This document shows, in pieces, positions 10,299-17,261 of a stretch of DNA of 64,000 nt (its first letter is position 1; each line of letters opens with the position of its first letter). The notes beneath the pieces were generated by a model. It saw only the letters and a program-made list of their open reading frames with translations. It ran no database searches and had not been told where the DNA came from. This DNA is from Sporomusa acidovorans (GTDB taxonomy: Bacteria; Bacillota; Negativicutes; Sporomusales; Sporomusaceae). A program made the position numbers and the translations under genes. The DNA is taken from NCBI RefSeq assembly GCF_002257695.2, contig NZ_CP155571.1; one strand, written 5' to 3'.

Positions 10299-11375
10299 AT
10301 GCATAATCACAAACTAAGGAATTATCCATTTTCCGCCATTGTCGGCCAGGACAGCATGAAAAAAGGCTTGATGCTGAATGTTATCAATCCGCGGTTATCC
10401 GGTATACTTATTCGCGGCGAAAAGGGAACGGCAAAATCGACGGCGGTGCGTGCTCTGGCCGAACTGCTGCCGGAGATTGAGGTAGTGGCCGACTGCCCGT
10501 ATCATTGTGATCCTGATCAGCCGCTCATGCATTGCCCGCAGTGTCATGAACGTTATGAAAAAGGCGAAGTGCTGCCGCGCGCCAAACGCCCCATGACAGT
10601 AGTTAACCTGCCGGTATCGGCGACCGAAGACCGCGTTGTCGGCACGCTGGATATTGAATATGCCATCAAACATGGTGAGAAGAAATTTGAACCAGGGGTA
10701 CTGGCGGAGGCTAACCGCGGGATTCTCTATGTGGATGAGGTTAATCTCTTAGACGACCATATTGTGGACGTACTCTTAGATGCGGCGGCCATGGGGGTCA
10801 ATACGGTGGAACGGGAAGGCGTGTCGTTCTCCCATCCGGCGCAGTTCATTCTTGTCGGCACGATGAACCCGGAAGAGGGTGAACTGAGACCGCAGCTTTT
10901 AGATCGCTTCGGTTTGTGTGTTACTATTGAAGGAATTGCCGACCCGGGCAAACGCGTTGCTGTCATGAAACGCCGGACGGCTTTTGAAGAAGACCAGGAA
11001 GCCTTTGCCTTACAGTGGGAGGAAGAACAAAACAAACTCCGGGACAAGATGGCAGCCGCCCAGAAGCTCTTAACATCTGTCAGCTATGATGACGAGGTGC
11101 TGTTCCAGATTGCCGATATTGCCATTCAAATGGGCGTTGACGGTCATCGCGCCGATCTGGTCATGCTTAAGGCGGCCAAAGCCCTGGCGGCGCTGAATGG
11201 GCGGAATAAGGTGGAAGCCTCGGATGTTGCTGAAGTTGTCGAACTGGCGCTGATGCACCGCATGCGGAAAAAACCGTTCCAAGAAATTGGTTCAGACCAA
11301 AAGAAACTTAAGGAAATTATGGGACATCAGCATGCTCACAATCATGAGCATTCCCATACCCATGTGCATAGATGA
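10299..11375 (+). CDS. ChlI/BchI-like AAA+ chelatase ATPase with His-rich C-terminus
   Basis: 358 aa from the ATG at 10299, which has AAGAGGAG upstream; the frame also extends to 10242 but without a better start. Walker A is GEKGTAKS, Walker B LYVDEVNLLDDH, and the sensor region GTMNPEEGELRPQLLDRF. The domain is closely similar to the N-terminal half of the preceding gene, indicating a duplication. The CPYHCDPDQ...CPQCHERY cysteine set is kept. The protein ends in a His-rich tail (HQHAHNHEHSHTHVHR), which suggests metal binding or delivery. It probably forms a mixed AAA+ ring with the ChlI/D fusion acting on the CobN-like subunit. Confidence 0.92.
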   Translation: MHNHKLRNYPFSAIVGQDSMKKGLMLNVINPRLSGILIRGEKGTAKSTAVRALAELLPEIEVVADCPYHCDPDQPLMHCPQCHERYEKGEVLPRAKRPMTVVNLPVSATEDRVVGTLDIEYAIKHGEKKFEPGVLAEANRGILYVDEVNLLDDHIVDVLLDAAAMGVNTVEREGVSFSHPAQFILVGTMNPEEGELRPQLLDRFGLCVTIEGIADPGKRVAVMKRRTAFEEDQEAFALQWEEEQNKLRDKMAAAQKLLTSVSYDDEVLFQIADIAIQMGVDGHRADLVMLKAAKALAALNGRNKVEASDVAEVVELALMHRMRKKPFQEIGSDQKKLKEIMGHQHAHNHEHSHTHVHR

Positions 11376-11389
11376 TGGGGGCTGGAAAG

Positions 11390-11521
11390 ATGATCGTGAT
11401 CGACGGGCTTGTTAAGAAATTCGGGAATCGTACGGTAGTCGATCCATCGGCGGCAGAAAGCATTCGTGAAGGACTTGAAGAAACGCTAACATTACACAGG
11501 CTTGGTATACCTGGGCTTTGA
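11390..11521 (+). pseudogene. Chimeric 43-codon remnant: ABC ATPase N-terminus joined to IS256 transposase piece
   Basis: ATG at 11390, 14 bases after the chelatase gene, with GGGGGCTGG upstream. The first 18 residues (MIVIDGLVKKFGNRTVVD) look like the start of an ABC transporter ATPase. From residue 19 the sequence changes to SAAESIREGLEETLTLHRLG, which matches the C-terminal region of IS256/Mutator transposases, and stops at a TGA. I read this as an operon gene cut by an insertion whose other end was lost. The transposase match is from memory of the family. Confidence 0.65.
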
Positions 11522-11730
11522 GAATATCTCTATCATCTACAAACTCTATAGAATCCGCCCTGTCAACTGTAAGAAAAACAACAGGAAGAGTAAAGCACTG
11601 GCAGAGTGGTATACAGGTACTAAGATGGCTTTCATGTGGATTCTTGGGGTGCGGAAAAGAAGTTCAGAAAGATTAACGGCTATAAATTGATACCAGTTTT
11701 GATAAATGCAATTCAAGGGAAAGAGAGTTC
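11446..11730 (+). mobile_element. Degenerate 3' end of an IS256-family transposase
   Basis: Three frames together give an IS256-type C-terminus: SIREGLEETLTLHRLG (frame of 11390), then TNSIESALSTVRKTTGRV with KHWQSGIQVLRWLS, then WGAEKKFRKINGYKLIPVLINAI in the frame of 11636. The frame changes and missing catalytic part show it is dead. No intact terminal inverted repeat was found. Confidence 0.7.
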
Positions 11731-12129
11731 TACTTATGAATTAGTAAAAGATAAAATAAATGTTCCAAACCTATTGTTTCACACCACGAAACATAAAGCA
11801 CTTTGCTTATCATACACAATACTCCAAAAGAAAAAACCATAGGACTTGCAGAATTTGATATGCCACCCTTTGCAATGTGGTATCAGTATTTTTTAGATAA
11901 TCCAACGGTAAGAATGCGAATAGGCGAAGAAATACACGGAAGGATAAAACGATTGGTTTTAGAAAAACAAAAACTAATATCAGAAATTGATAGCTTTAAG
12001 TCATTTATTCATTGTGATTTCCGACCTGCAAATATGCTTGTTGATGAACATAGAAAAGTGTTTTTTGTTGATTGGGAAGCTGCATGTACAGGACATTCTT
12101 TTATGAGGAGGGCTAATATTTATAAATAA
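11725..12129 (+). pseudogene. Broken aminoglycoside/choline-kinase-like phosphotransferase
   Basis: The second half carries the phosphotransferase signature FIHCDFRPANMLVDEHRKVFF followed by VDWEAACTG, that is the HxDxxxxN catalytic loop and the DxD/E metal site of the APH family. The upstream part (YELVKDKINVPNLLFH and ALCLSYTIL) is in a different frame and switches near 11820, so at least one frameshift is present. The N-terminal lobe is missing where the IS256 remnant abuts. It is therefore a non-functional 3' fragment. Confidence 0.7.
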
Positions 12130-12223
12130 GTGAAATATTTCATTTAAACAATGAAAGACCAGCTATTAAAAGTCAATAGGGAATCAAGCTTCTAGGTCTC
12201 ACTGGGGTATCGAAAATAACAAA

Positions 12224-12247
12224 GAGTAAGGCTAGTTAGCCTTACTC
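12224..12247 (-). terminator. Intrinsic terminator of the Uma2 gene
   Basis: Inverted repeat GAGTAAGGCTA-2 nt-TAGCCTTACTC. On the minus strand it begins at the stop codon and is followed by TTTGTTATTTT. Confidence 0.75.
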
Positions 12248-12841
12248 CTCTGTTGTATCAGGAAAGATATCTTCCAGTTTTATTTCCAACGCAGGGAAGC
12301 TAATAGGGATTATGGTATTATCGCGGGCAAAATACTCTGGCTCTCGATACTTAAATAGTTCCTCATTCAGATGGAAGCGGGTGATTATTTGGTTCGATGG
12401 GTCAACGATCCAATATTCCAGAACTCCGTTTTGTTCATAAAGCCGGCGTTTTTTAATAACATCATGGCTGGCAGTAGATCGGGACAACACTTCTATGATT
12501 AAATCGGGAGCGCCTTTGCAGCCTTGCGCGGTAATTTTGGACTTATCACAGATTACCGTAATGTCAGGCTCGACGGCATGGGGATTAGTTTCGTCTTTGG
12601 CAGTCTTATCGAAGGTTACTCCAAAGGGAGCGATAAAGGCCTCACAAGGCTTACCTTTAAGAAAAGTGGCAAACTCGACAAACAAGTTGCCAATAATCCT
12701 TTGATGCGTGGTGGAAGGAGGGGCCATAGCATAAGCAACGCCGTCAATAATTTCCCAGCGTTCATTCTCGGGCCAATTTAGGTAGTCGGCATATGTATAT
12801 ACTCGATCGTTCTTAATGGCGTTATTACTCATGCTGATCAT
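12242..12841 (-). CDS. Uma2/DUF820 family putative restriction-endonuclease-fold protein
   Basis: 199 aa. The C-terminal half shows the PD-(D/E)XK-like pattern of Uma2 proteins: EPDITVICD, GAPDLIIEVLS and the following RLYEQNGVLEYWIVDP. The N-terminal YADYLNWPENERWEIIDG is also typical of the family. The biological role of Uma2 proteins is unknown; they are often numerous and linked to mobile DNA. It lies alone on the minus strand in a scarred region. GGGGAG precedes the ATG on the minus strand. Confidence 0.88.
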   Translation of the reverse strand: MISMSNNAIKNDRVYTYADYLNWPENERWEIIDGVAYAMAPPSTTHQRIIGNLFVEFATFLKGKPCEAFIAPFGVTFDKTAKDETNPHAVEPDITVICDKSKITAQGCKGAPDLIIEVLSRSTASHDVIKKRRLYEQNGVLEYWIVDPSNQIITRFHLNEELFKYREPEYFARDNTIIPISFPALEIKLEDIFPDTTEE

Positions 12842-12937
12842 CTCCCCTACAACATTGTTTGTATGTATTATATCAAATTATTGATGAACTACAAATAAGC
12901 AATGCTAATTTTGGGAATTTAGTTAATGAAATGTCAA

Positions 12938-12973
12938 ATAAAAAAATAGGCCAACTTGGCCTATTTTTTTATT
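12938..12973. terminator. Bidirectional intrinsic terminator
   Basis: Near-perfect palindrome AAAAAATAGGCCAA-C-TTGGCCTATTTTTT with A/T runs on both sides, so it can act in both directions. It originally ended the lost TBDR gene. Confidence 0.7.
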
Positions 12974-12983
12974 TGCTGTATAG

Positions 12984-13034
12984 CTAGAATTTTTGACTTA
13001 GCTCAATAAACACTGTTCGTCCGGCAGCTAAGGC
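12984..13034 (-). pseudogene. Last codons of a deleted TonB-dependent receptor
   Basis: Read on the minus strand, the bases give ALAAGRTVFIELSQKF followed by TAG. The intact receptor ending at 17212 finishes with LAAGRTVFVELTQKF, so this is the C-terminus of a paralogue or of an earlier copy. Upstream of it the similarity stops at once. Confidence 0.85.
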
Positions 13035-13093
13035 GAAAAAGACTAAAATTGATTAAATAATCTGACGAAATGGAACCGCTTTGCCAAAGTAAG

Positions 13094-13149
13094 AAAGGTA
13101 TGAAGCTTTAGAAAGGATTTATTATCCTTGTAGCTTCATGCCTTTTTAT
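13094..13149 (-). promoter_or_regulatory. Leader-type hairpin of the GGTATGAAGC family (copy A)
   Basis: A 14-bp stem (AAAGGTATGAAGCT with AGCTTCATGCCTTT, one G-U pair) encloses a smaller AAGGAT/ATCCTT hairpin. T-rich runs occur on both sides. It lies about 60 bases upstream (minus strand) of the TBDR remnant, the position expected for a leader attenuator of the lost gene, but it could also act as a terminator. Confidence 0.55.
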
Positions 13150-13262
13150 TTGAGTGAATTTTAAGCTTGACAGGAGAGTTATTATTTATGATAACGGTAA
13201 CGCATGGTAGATAGTTATTTCTGGTATTTGGAATTTTCAAAATGCGCTGTGTTGGCGCAATA

Positions 13263-13271
13263 TGATATAAT
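13263..13271 (+). promoter_or_regulatory. Extended -10 promoter of the chaperone operon
   Basis: TGATATAAT, an extended -10 element 43 bases before the ATG at 13314, which has AAGGAAGG as ribosome-binding site. No clear -35 or CIRCE element was seen. The rest of the gap from 13150 holds nothing else I can identify. Confidence 0.45.
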
Positions 13272-13313
13272 ATAATTTAGTTTGGCACTAATGCACGAAA
13301 AGGAAGGCATATC

Positions 13314-13970
13314 ATGAACTGGTTTTTTTGGAAAAGGAATAACTGCAAGGAAGCGGATACCAGAATAGAGCAATTGGACGAAAATCTGCAGCAAATTAAA
13401 GATATGATACTTGCTGTAGGCAATACAGTTAATGATTGCTTGCTACAGCAGGAAGAGAGCGGTAAACAACTGACAAGATTGACTCGCCTGCAGTATAAAA
13501 GCGGGCAGGAAACACAGAGCAAGCTGGAACAGGTAGCGCAAGGCTTGCTGGCGGCGCAGCAGTGGCAGGACAAGTGTGGCGAGCTTGAGGCGCAAGCCAG
13601 CGTATGGAACCGGCAGCGGCAGTATGCGCTGGATGTATTGATAACCCAGTTAGATGACCTTGACAGTGCTTGCGCCGGGTTTAAAGGGGCTGAAAGTAAT
13701 GATTGGCAGCCGTTGTTTGCAGGGTGGGCTCACAGAATAGTAACAGCGCTTGCGGAAATGGGGATTTATGAAATCGAGGTCATTGGGAAGGTATTTGACC
13801 CGCAAATAGCTGAAGGGCTGGGAACCGTGCTCCGGCCGCCGGCAGTTGAGGCTGCTATTCCTTATGAAGTGGCAGAAGTTGTAAAACGCGGTTTTATCAA
13901 TAGCGAGGGACAGTTATTGCGTAAAGCGCAAGTAATTACCTATCTGGAGGGAATAGGATCAAATGATTAA
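13314..13970 (+). CDS. Divergent GrpE-like nucleotide exchange factor
   Basis: 218 aa. The N-terminal 100 residues are predicted coiled coil, rich in Gln and Glu. The C-terminal part (EMGIYEIEVIGKVFDPQIAE...PYEVAEVVKRGFINSEGQLLRKAQV) follows the pattern of the GrpE beta-domain. Overall similarity to canonical GrpE is low. It overlaps the DnaK-like gene by 8 bases, and a DnaJ-like gene follows, so the function is supported by both pattern and context. It would release ADP from the partner Hsp70. Confidence 0.75.
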   Translation: MNWFFWKRNNCKEADTRIEQLDENLQQIKDMILAVGNTVNDCLLQQEESGKQLTRLTRLQYKSGQETQSKLEQVAQGLLAAQQWQDKCGELEAQASVWNRQRQYALDVLITQLDDLDSACAGFKGAESNDWQPLFAGWAHRIVTALAEMGIYEIEVIGKVFDPQIAEGLGTVLRPPAVEAAIPYEVAEVVKRGFINSEGQLLRKAQVITYLEGIGSND

Positions 13971-15798
13971 CAAAACACGTCCGGTAGTAGGCATTGACTT
14001 AGGAACAACAAATTCGGCAGTAGCATACATTGCTAAGGGCAAGCCGGCGATCATTCCGTCGCCGCAAGGACAGCGGATTATTCCCTCAGTAGTTATGCTT
14101 GATCTGCAGGGCAAAATTCTGGTAGGCGATGCGGCAAGGGCTGCGCAAGTAGCTATGCCGGACCGGGTTGTAGCGGCAGTTAAACGAAAAATGGGCTCGA
14201 ATGAGCCAGTCGTTATGGCCGGGCAGGCTTTTTCTCCTCAAGAAATTTCGGCCATGATTTTAAAGGAACTCAAAAGCTTTGTGGATAGCGCTTTGGGGGA
14301 AGGGGAAAAAGAAGCTGTTATTACCGTGCCGGCTTATTTTACTGATGAGCAGCGCCGGGCGACCAAGCAAGCGGGGGAATTGGCCGGGTTTGTGGTAGAA
14401 CGGATTGTTAACGAACCGACAGCTGCCGCCTTGGCGTTTGGATTAGAACGGCTCGAGGAAGACAAGCATATTCTGGTATATGATTTAGGCGGCGGCACCT
14501 TTGACGTTTCGGTTGTCGAAATGATGAGCGGTATTTTGGAGGTAAAAGCATCAGCCGGCAATAATCACCTTGGTGGCGAGGATTTTGATTGGCTGTTAGT
14601 GAATTGGCTGGCAGGCAAGATTAAAAAAAGCCATGGAATAGATCCGCTAAACGATATGCGGGCTAAGAGCTTGCTTAAGGAACAGGCCGAAAAGATTAAG
14701 ATCGAATTATCTTCTGCTGAAAAAACAGCCATCCATTTGCCCTTGGTAGTGATGAAAAATAATCGGCCGGTAGGTTTATCCACAGAAATTACCAGGCAAG
14801 ATTTTGTCGGCCTTATTGAGAACCTGCTTACCGAGACTGTGGAGTGTGTACGGCGAGCCATGGCTGACGCCAAGGTGGAAGTGTCTGAGATCCAGGAGAT
14901 TTTGCTGGTGGGCGGCTCGACCCGCATACCACGGGTGCGTGAGCTGCTGACAGCGTTTTTTGGCAAAGAACCGCGGTGTGACGTTAATCCTGATGAGGCA
15001 GTGGCGTTAGGGGCAGCGGTGCAGGCTGGCTTAAAATCAGGCGAGTTGTCGGACAGTGGTCTGATTATTACCGATGTAGCACCATTTTCATTAGGGACAA
15101 GTATCTTGGATGAACACAGAGGGATGACCCGCGACGGTGTATTCAGCGTAATTATTCCCCGGAATACTACTATACCGGTAACCCGTACTGAACGGTTCTA
15201 TACAGCCACGCCGGGGCAAACTTCCGTCCAGGTTGATATTTATCAGGGTGAGCATGAACTGGTAAAATATAATCACAGTTTGGGAGAGTTTTTGCTGGAA
15301 GGTATACCGGCTAATTACAGGAAAGTGGAGCCTATTGATATTACATACCGGTATAATCTCAATGGTATTTTAGAGGTTACTGCCAAATGCGTCAGCAATG
15401 GCCGGGAAGAGTCGCTGACCGTCCAGGACGCATTAGCAAGAGATTCTGAACAGCAATTTGCGGCAAGTGTGGACAAGCTGCAGGCCCTGTATGAAAATGC
15501 GCCAAAAGAGGAACCCGATATGGACAGTGAATATTATTTACCGGATTTTGCCGATGATGAGGACGGGGATGGGGCGGCAACGGCTTCCTTGGAAGAGCTC
15601 CGCGAAGAATTAGGCATGCTGCAGAACCGGCTAGCGGCAATCAAGCAAGAAAGCAACGAACTTACGCGGAAAAAGCTAGGTAAGCTTGAACACCGTTTGG
15701 ACGAGGCCAAGTTGTTGGAAGATACGGCAGATATCCAAAAAATTATCGACGAGGCGACAGATGTGTTGATTGATTTGGAGATGGAGGCTGAGGAATAA
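13963..15798 (+). CDS. DnaK/Hsp70-family chaperone (second, divergent type)
   Basis: 611 aa. The actin-like ATPase domain shows GIDLGTTNSAVAY at the start, VPAYFTDEQRRATKQA, the phosphate-2 loop VYDLGGGTFDVSVVEM and the adenosine motif LLVGGSTRIPRVREL. The substrate-binding domain begins near residue 370 (DVAPFSLGTSI). The C-terminal lid is short, helical and acidic and ends in EMEAEE, with no EEVD-like tail. ATG with GGAGGGAATAGG upstream. The linked unusual GrpE and J proteins suggest a dedicated, non-housekeeping Hsp70 machine; this is inference. Confidence 0.93.
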   Translation: MINKTRPVVGIDLGTTNSAVAYIAKGKPAIIPSPQGQRIIPSVVMLDLQGKILVGDAARAAQVAMPDRVVAAVKRKMGSNEPVVMAGQAFSPQEISAMILKELKSFVDSALGEGEKEAVITVPAYFTDEQRRATKQAGELAGFVVERIVNEPTAAALAFGLERLEEDKHILVYDLGGGTFDVSVVEMMSGILEVKASAGNNHLGGEDFDWLLVNWLAGKIKKSHGIDPLNDMRAKSLLKEQAEKIKIELSSAEKTAIHLPLVVMKNNRPVGLSTEITRQDFVGLIENLLTETVECVRRAMADAKVEVSEIQEILLVGGSTRIPRVRELLTAFFGKEPRCDVNPDEAVALGAAVQAGLKSGELSDSGLIITDVAPFSLGTSILDEHRGMTRDGVFSVIIPRNTTIPVTRTERFYTATPGQTSVQVDIYQGEHELVKYNHSLGEFLLEGIPANYRKVEPIDITYRYNLNGILEVTAKCVSNGREESLTVQDALARDSEQQFAASVDKLQALYENAPKEEPDMDSEYYLPDFADDEDGDGAATASLEELREELGMLQNRLAAIKQESNELTRKKLGKLEHRLDEAKLLEDTADIQKIIDEATDVLIDLEMEAEE

Positions 15799-17139
15799 AT
15801 GCCGGAGCAGGAAACGCTTTTCGCTGAGTTGCTTCACCAAGAGAGTAGTCCGGTTCCCGGACAGGCGGCTGCCGGGAAAAAAGGCGGCAAATCAGGACTA
15901 AAGCGGCGCAAGAAGGCCAAGCGCGAGGTAGAAGACTATTATGCTCTGTTAGAGATAAATCAAGATGCTGCAGCTGCTGAGATCAAGCGGGGGTATTTGC
16001 AAAAAATCAGACAATACCCGCCGGAGAACTATCCGGTAGAGTTTGAACAGATACGCAAAGCCTACGAAACCTTACGGGATGCTGAACTGCGCAAAGAGTA
16101 TGATATTGTGCGGCAGTACGGTGAATCTATTCAAGATTTAATGGAAGAAGCGGTTGGCGGCAAGGGGATAACAGCCCAGTCGGTCAAACTTTTAGAGCGG
16201 GCTGTTAAGATTGATCCATCGCATGTCAGGGCCCGTCTGGCGCTTGCCTATGCCTATATTTCCCGTGGCAATGATATTGCTTTTCAGGGACATTTTTATG
16301 AACTTATGAGGCAAGCGGAGCCGGATAAGCGGCTTGAAATAAAGGCGACTAAAATTATGCAGCTGCTACGAGTAGGACGTACAACAGCGGCATTTGATGA
16401 ATTGCAAAAAGTCACAGCAGCGCAGCCGGATGCGATTAAGAAAATTTGGCCTGTGTATATAAATGTTTATGGCGCAGCTTGCCGGGAGGATGAACTGCTG
16501 GCAGAGCTTGAAGCGGCCGTAAAAGCTATTGAAATACCGGAACCGGCTGACGCCGAGCTGTATTCAGCTTGGATTCAAGCTGTCAATGCTTTTGACGAGG
16601 GCGGGAGAAAAGCCGACAGAGTTCTGAGCACCGCGAAAAAATGGTTGAAGAATTTTACGAATACGGCAGACCTGGTGCACATTTCGAAAATTTTTCTTAA
16701 AAAATATGAAAAATGCCGGGAAGAAACCGACTATTATGGCGCAAAAATATTCATTGATTTAGCCGGTATGGCCGACCGGAAAAATCCGGATTTGCGGCAA
16801 TATGCGCAGGAAATCCAAACAATCGTGCAGATACTGCGGGAAGTTGATCGTATTTTTGAAGATGAAAGACTGTTTCCCGGCATTATTATTGAGGTCTTGC
16901 GCTGGGTAGGTGATGAATTCCATGTTTTGGAGGACGAACTGGAAGAAATGTCCTACTGGCTGCCGCCAGAATTTCATGAAGAGATGTTAGACATGGATGA
17001 AGCTTATGCTGCCGGTATTTTGCTTTTGAAGAAGCGTTATCCTGTGATATACCGGCATTATCAACAGCGCTGGGAGGCTTTGTTTAAGGAAAAAACGGCT
17101 GGTTTAAACAGGGAAGAACGGCGCAGCTTAAGGTTGTAG
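15799..17139 (+). CDS. J-like-domain protein without HPD, helical repeat C-terminus
   Basis: 446 aa. A basic N-terminal linker (KKGGKSGLKRRKKAKRE) leads to a J-like domain at about residues 47-105 (DYYALLEINQDAAAAEIKRGY...FEQIRKAYETLRDAELRKEYD). Where canonical J proteins have HPDKNP this one reads YPPENYP, so the HPD triad needed to stimulate Hsp70 is absent. The rest is alpha-helical with TPR-like character (AVKIDPSHVRARLALAYAYISRG). The ATG directly follows the DnaK stop codon. It probably serves the adjacent Hsp70 as adaptor or cochaperone, possibly by a non-classical mechanism. Confidence 0.85.
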   Translation: MPEQETLFAELLHQESSPVPGQAAAGKKGGKSGLKRRKKAKREVEDYYALLEINQDAAAAEIKRGYLQKIRQYPPENYPVEFEQIRKAYETLRDAELRKEYDIVRQYGESIQDLMEEAVGGKGITAQSVKLLERAVKIDPSHVRARLALAYAYISRGNDIAFQGHFYELMRQAEPDKRLEIKATKIMQLLRVGRTTAAFDELQKVTAAQPDAIKKIWPVYINVYGAACREDELLAELEAAVKAIEIPEPADAELYSAWIQAVNAFDEGGRKADRVLSTAKKWLKNFTNTADLVHISKIFLKKYEKCREETDYYGAKIFIDLAGMADRKNPDLRQYAQEIQTIVQILREVDRIFEDERLFPGIIIEVLRWVGDEFHVLEDELEEMSYWLPPEFHEEMLDMDEAYAAGILLLKKRYPVIYRHYQQRWEALFKEKTAGLNREERRSLRL

Positions 17140-17156
17140 GGTGTCGGTGAGTGTAA

Positions 17157-17261
17157 ATGCCAAATAAAAAATAGGCCAAGTCGGCCTATTTTTTATTTGC
17201 TACGATTATAATTAAAACTTTTGAGTTAGTTCAACAAACACTGTTCGTCCGGCGGCTAAGG
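17157..17261. repeat. Direct repeat copy 2 (terminator plus TBDR 3' end)
   Basis: Partner of 12931-13034. It covers the shared terminator and the last about 16 codons of the intact minus-strand TBDR. Confidence 0.8.
17162..17198. terminator. Bidirectional terminator between DnaJ-like gene and TBDR
   Basis: AAATAAAAAATAGGCC-5 nt-GGCCTATTTTTTATTT. It sits between the two convergent genes and can end both. Confidence 0.85.

Larger units (their letters stand above)
12931..13034. repeat. Direct repeat copy 1 (terminator plus TBDR 3' end)
   Basis: About 100 bases closely match 17157-17261 in the same orientation. Both have ATG(T/C)CAAATAAAAAA, a palindrome around AATAGGCC, then the last codons of a minus-strand TBDR. 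The two copies flank the GrpE-DnaK-DnaJ operon. Confidence 0.8.

Noticed and set aside
13150..13313. CIRCE or heat-shock element before the chaperone operon
   Set aside because: No TTAGCACTC/GAGTGCTAA dyad is present, only an extended -10 box.
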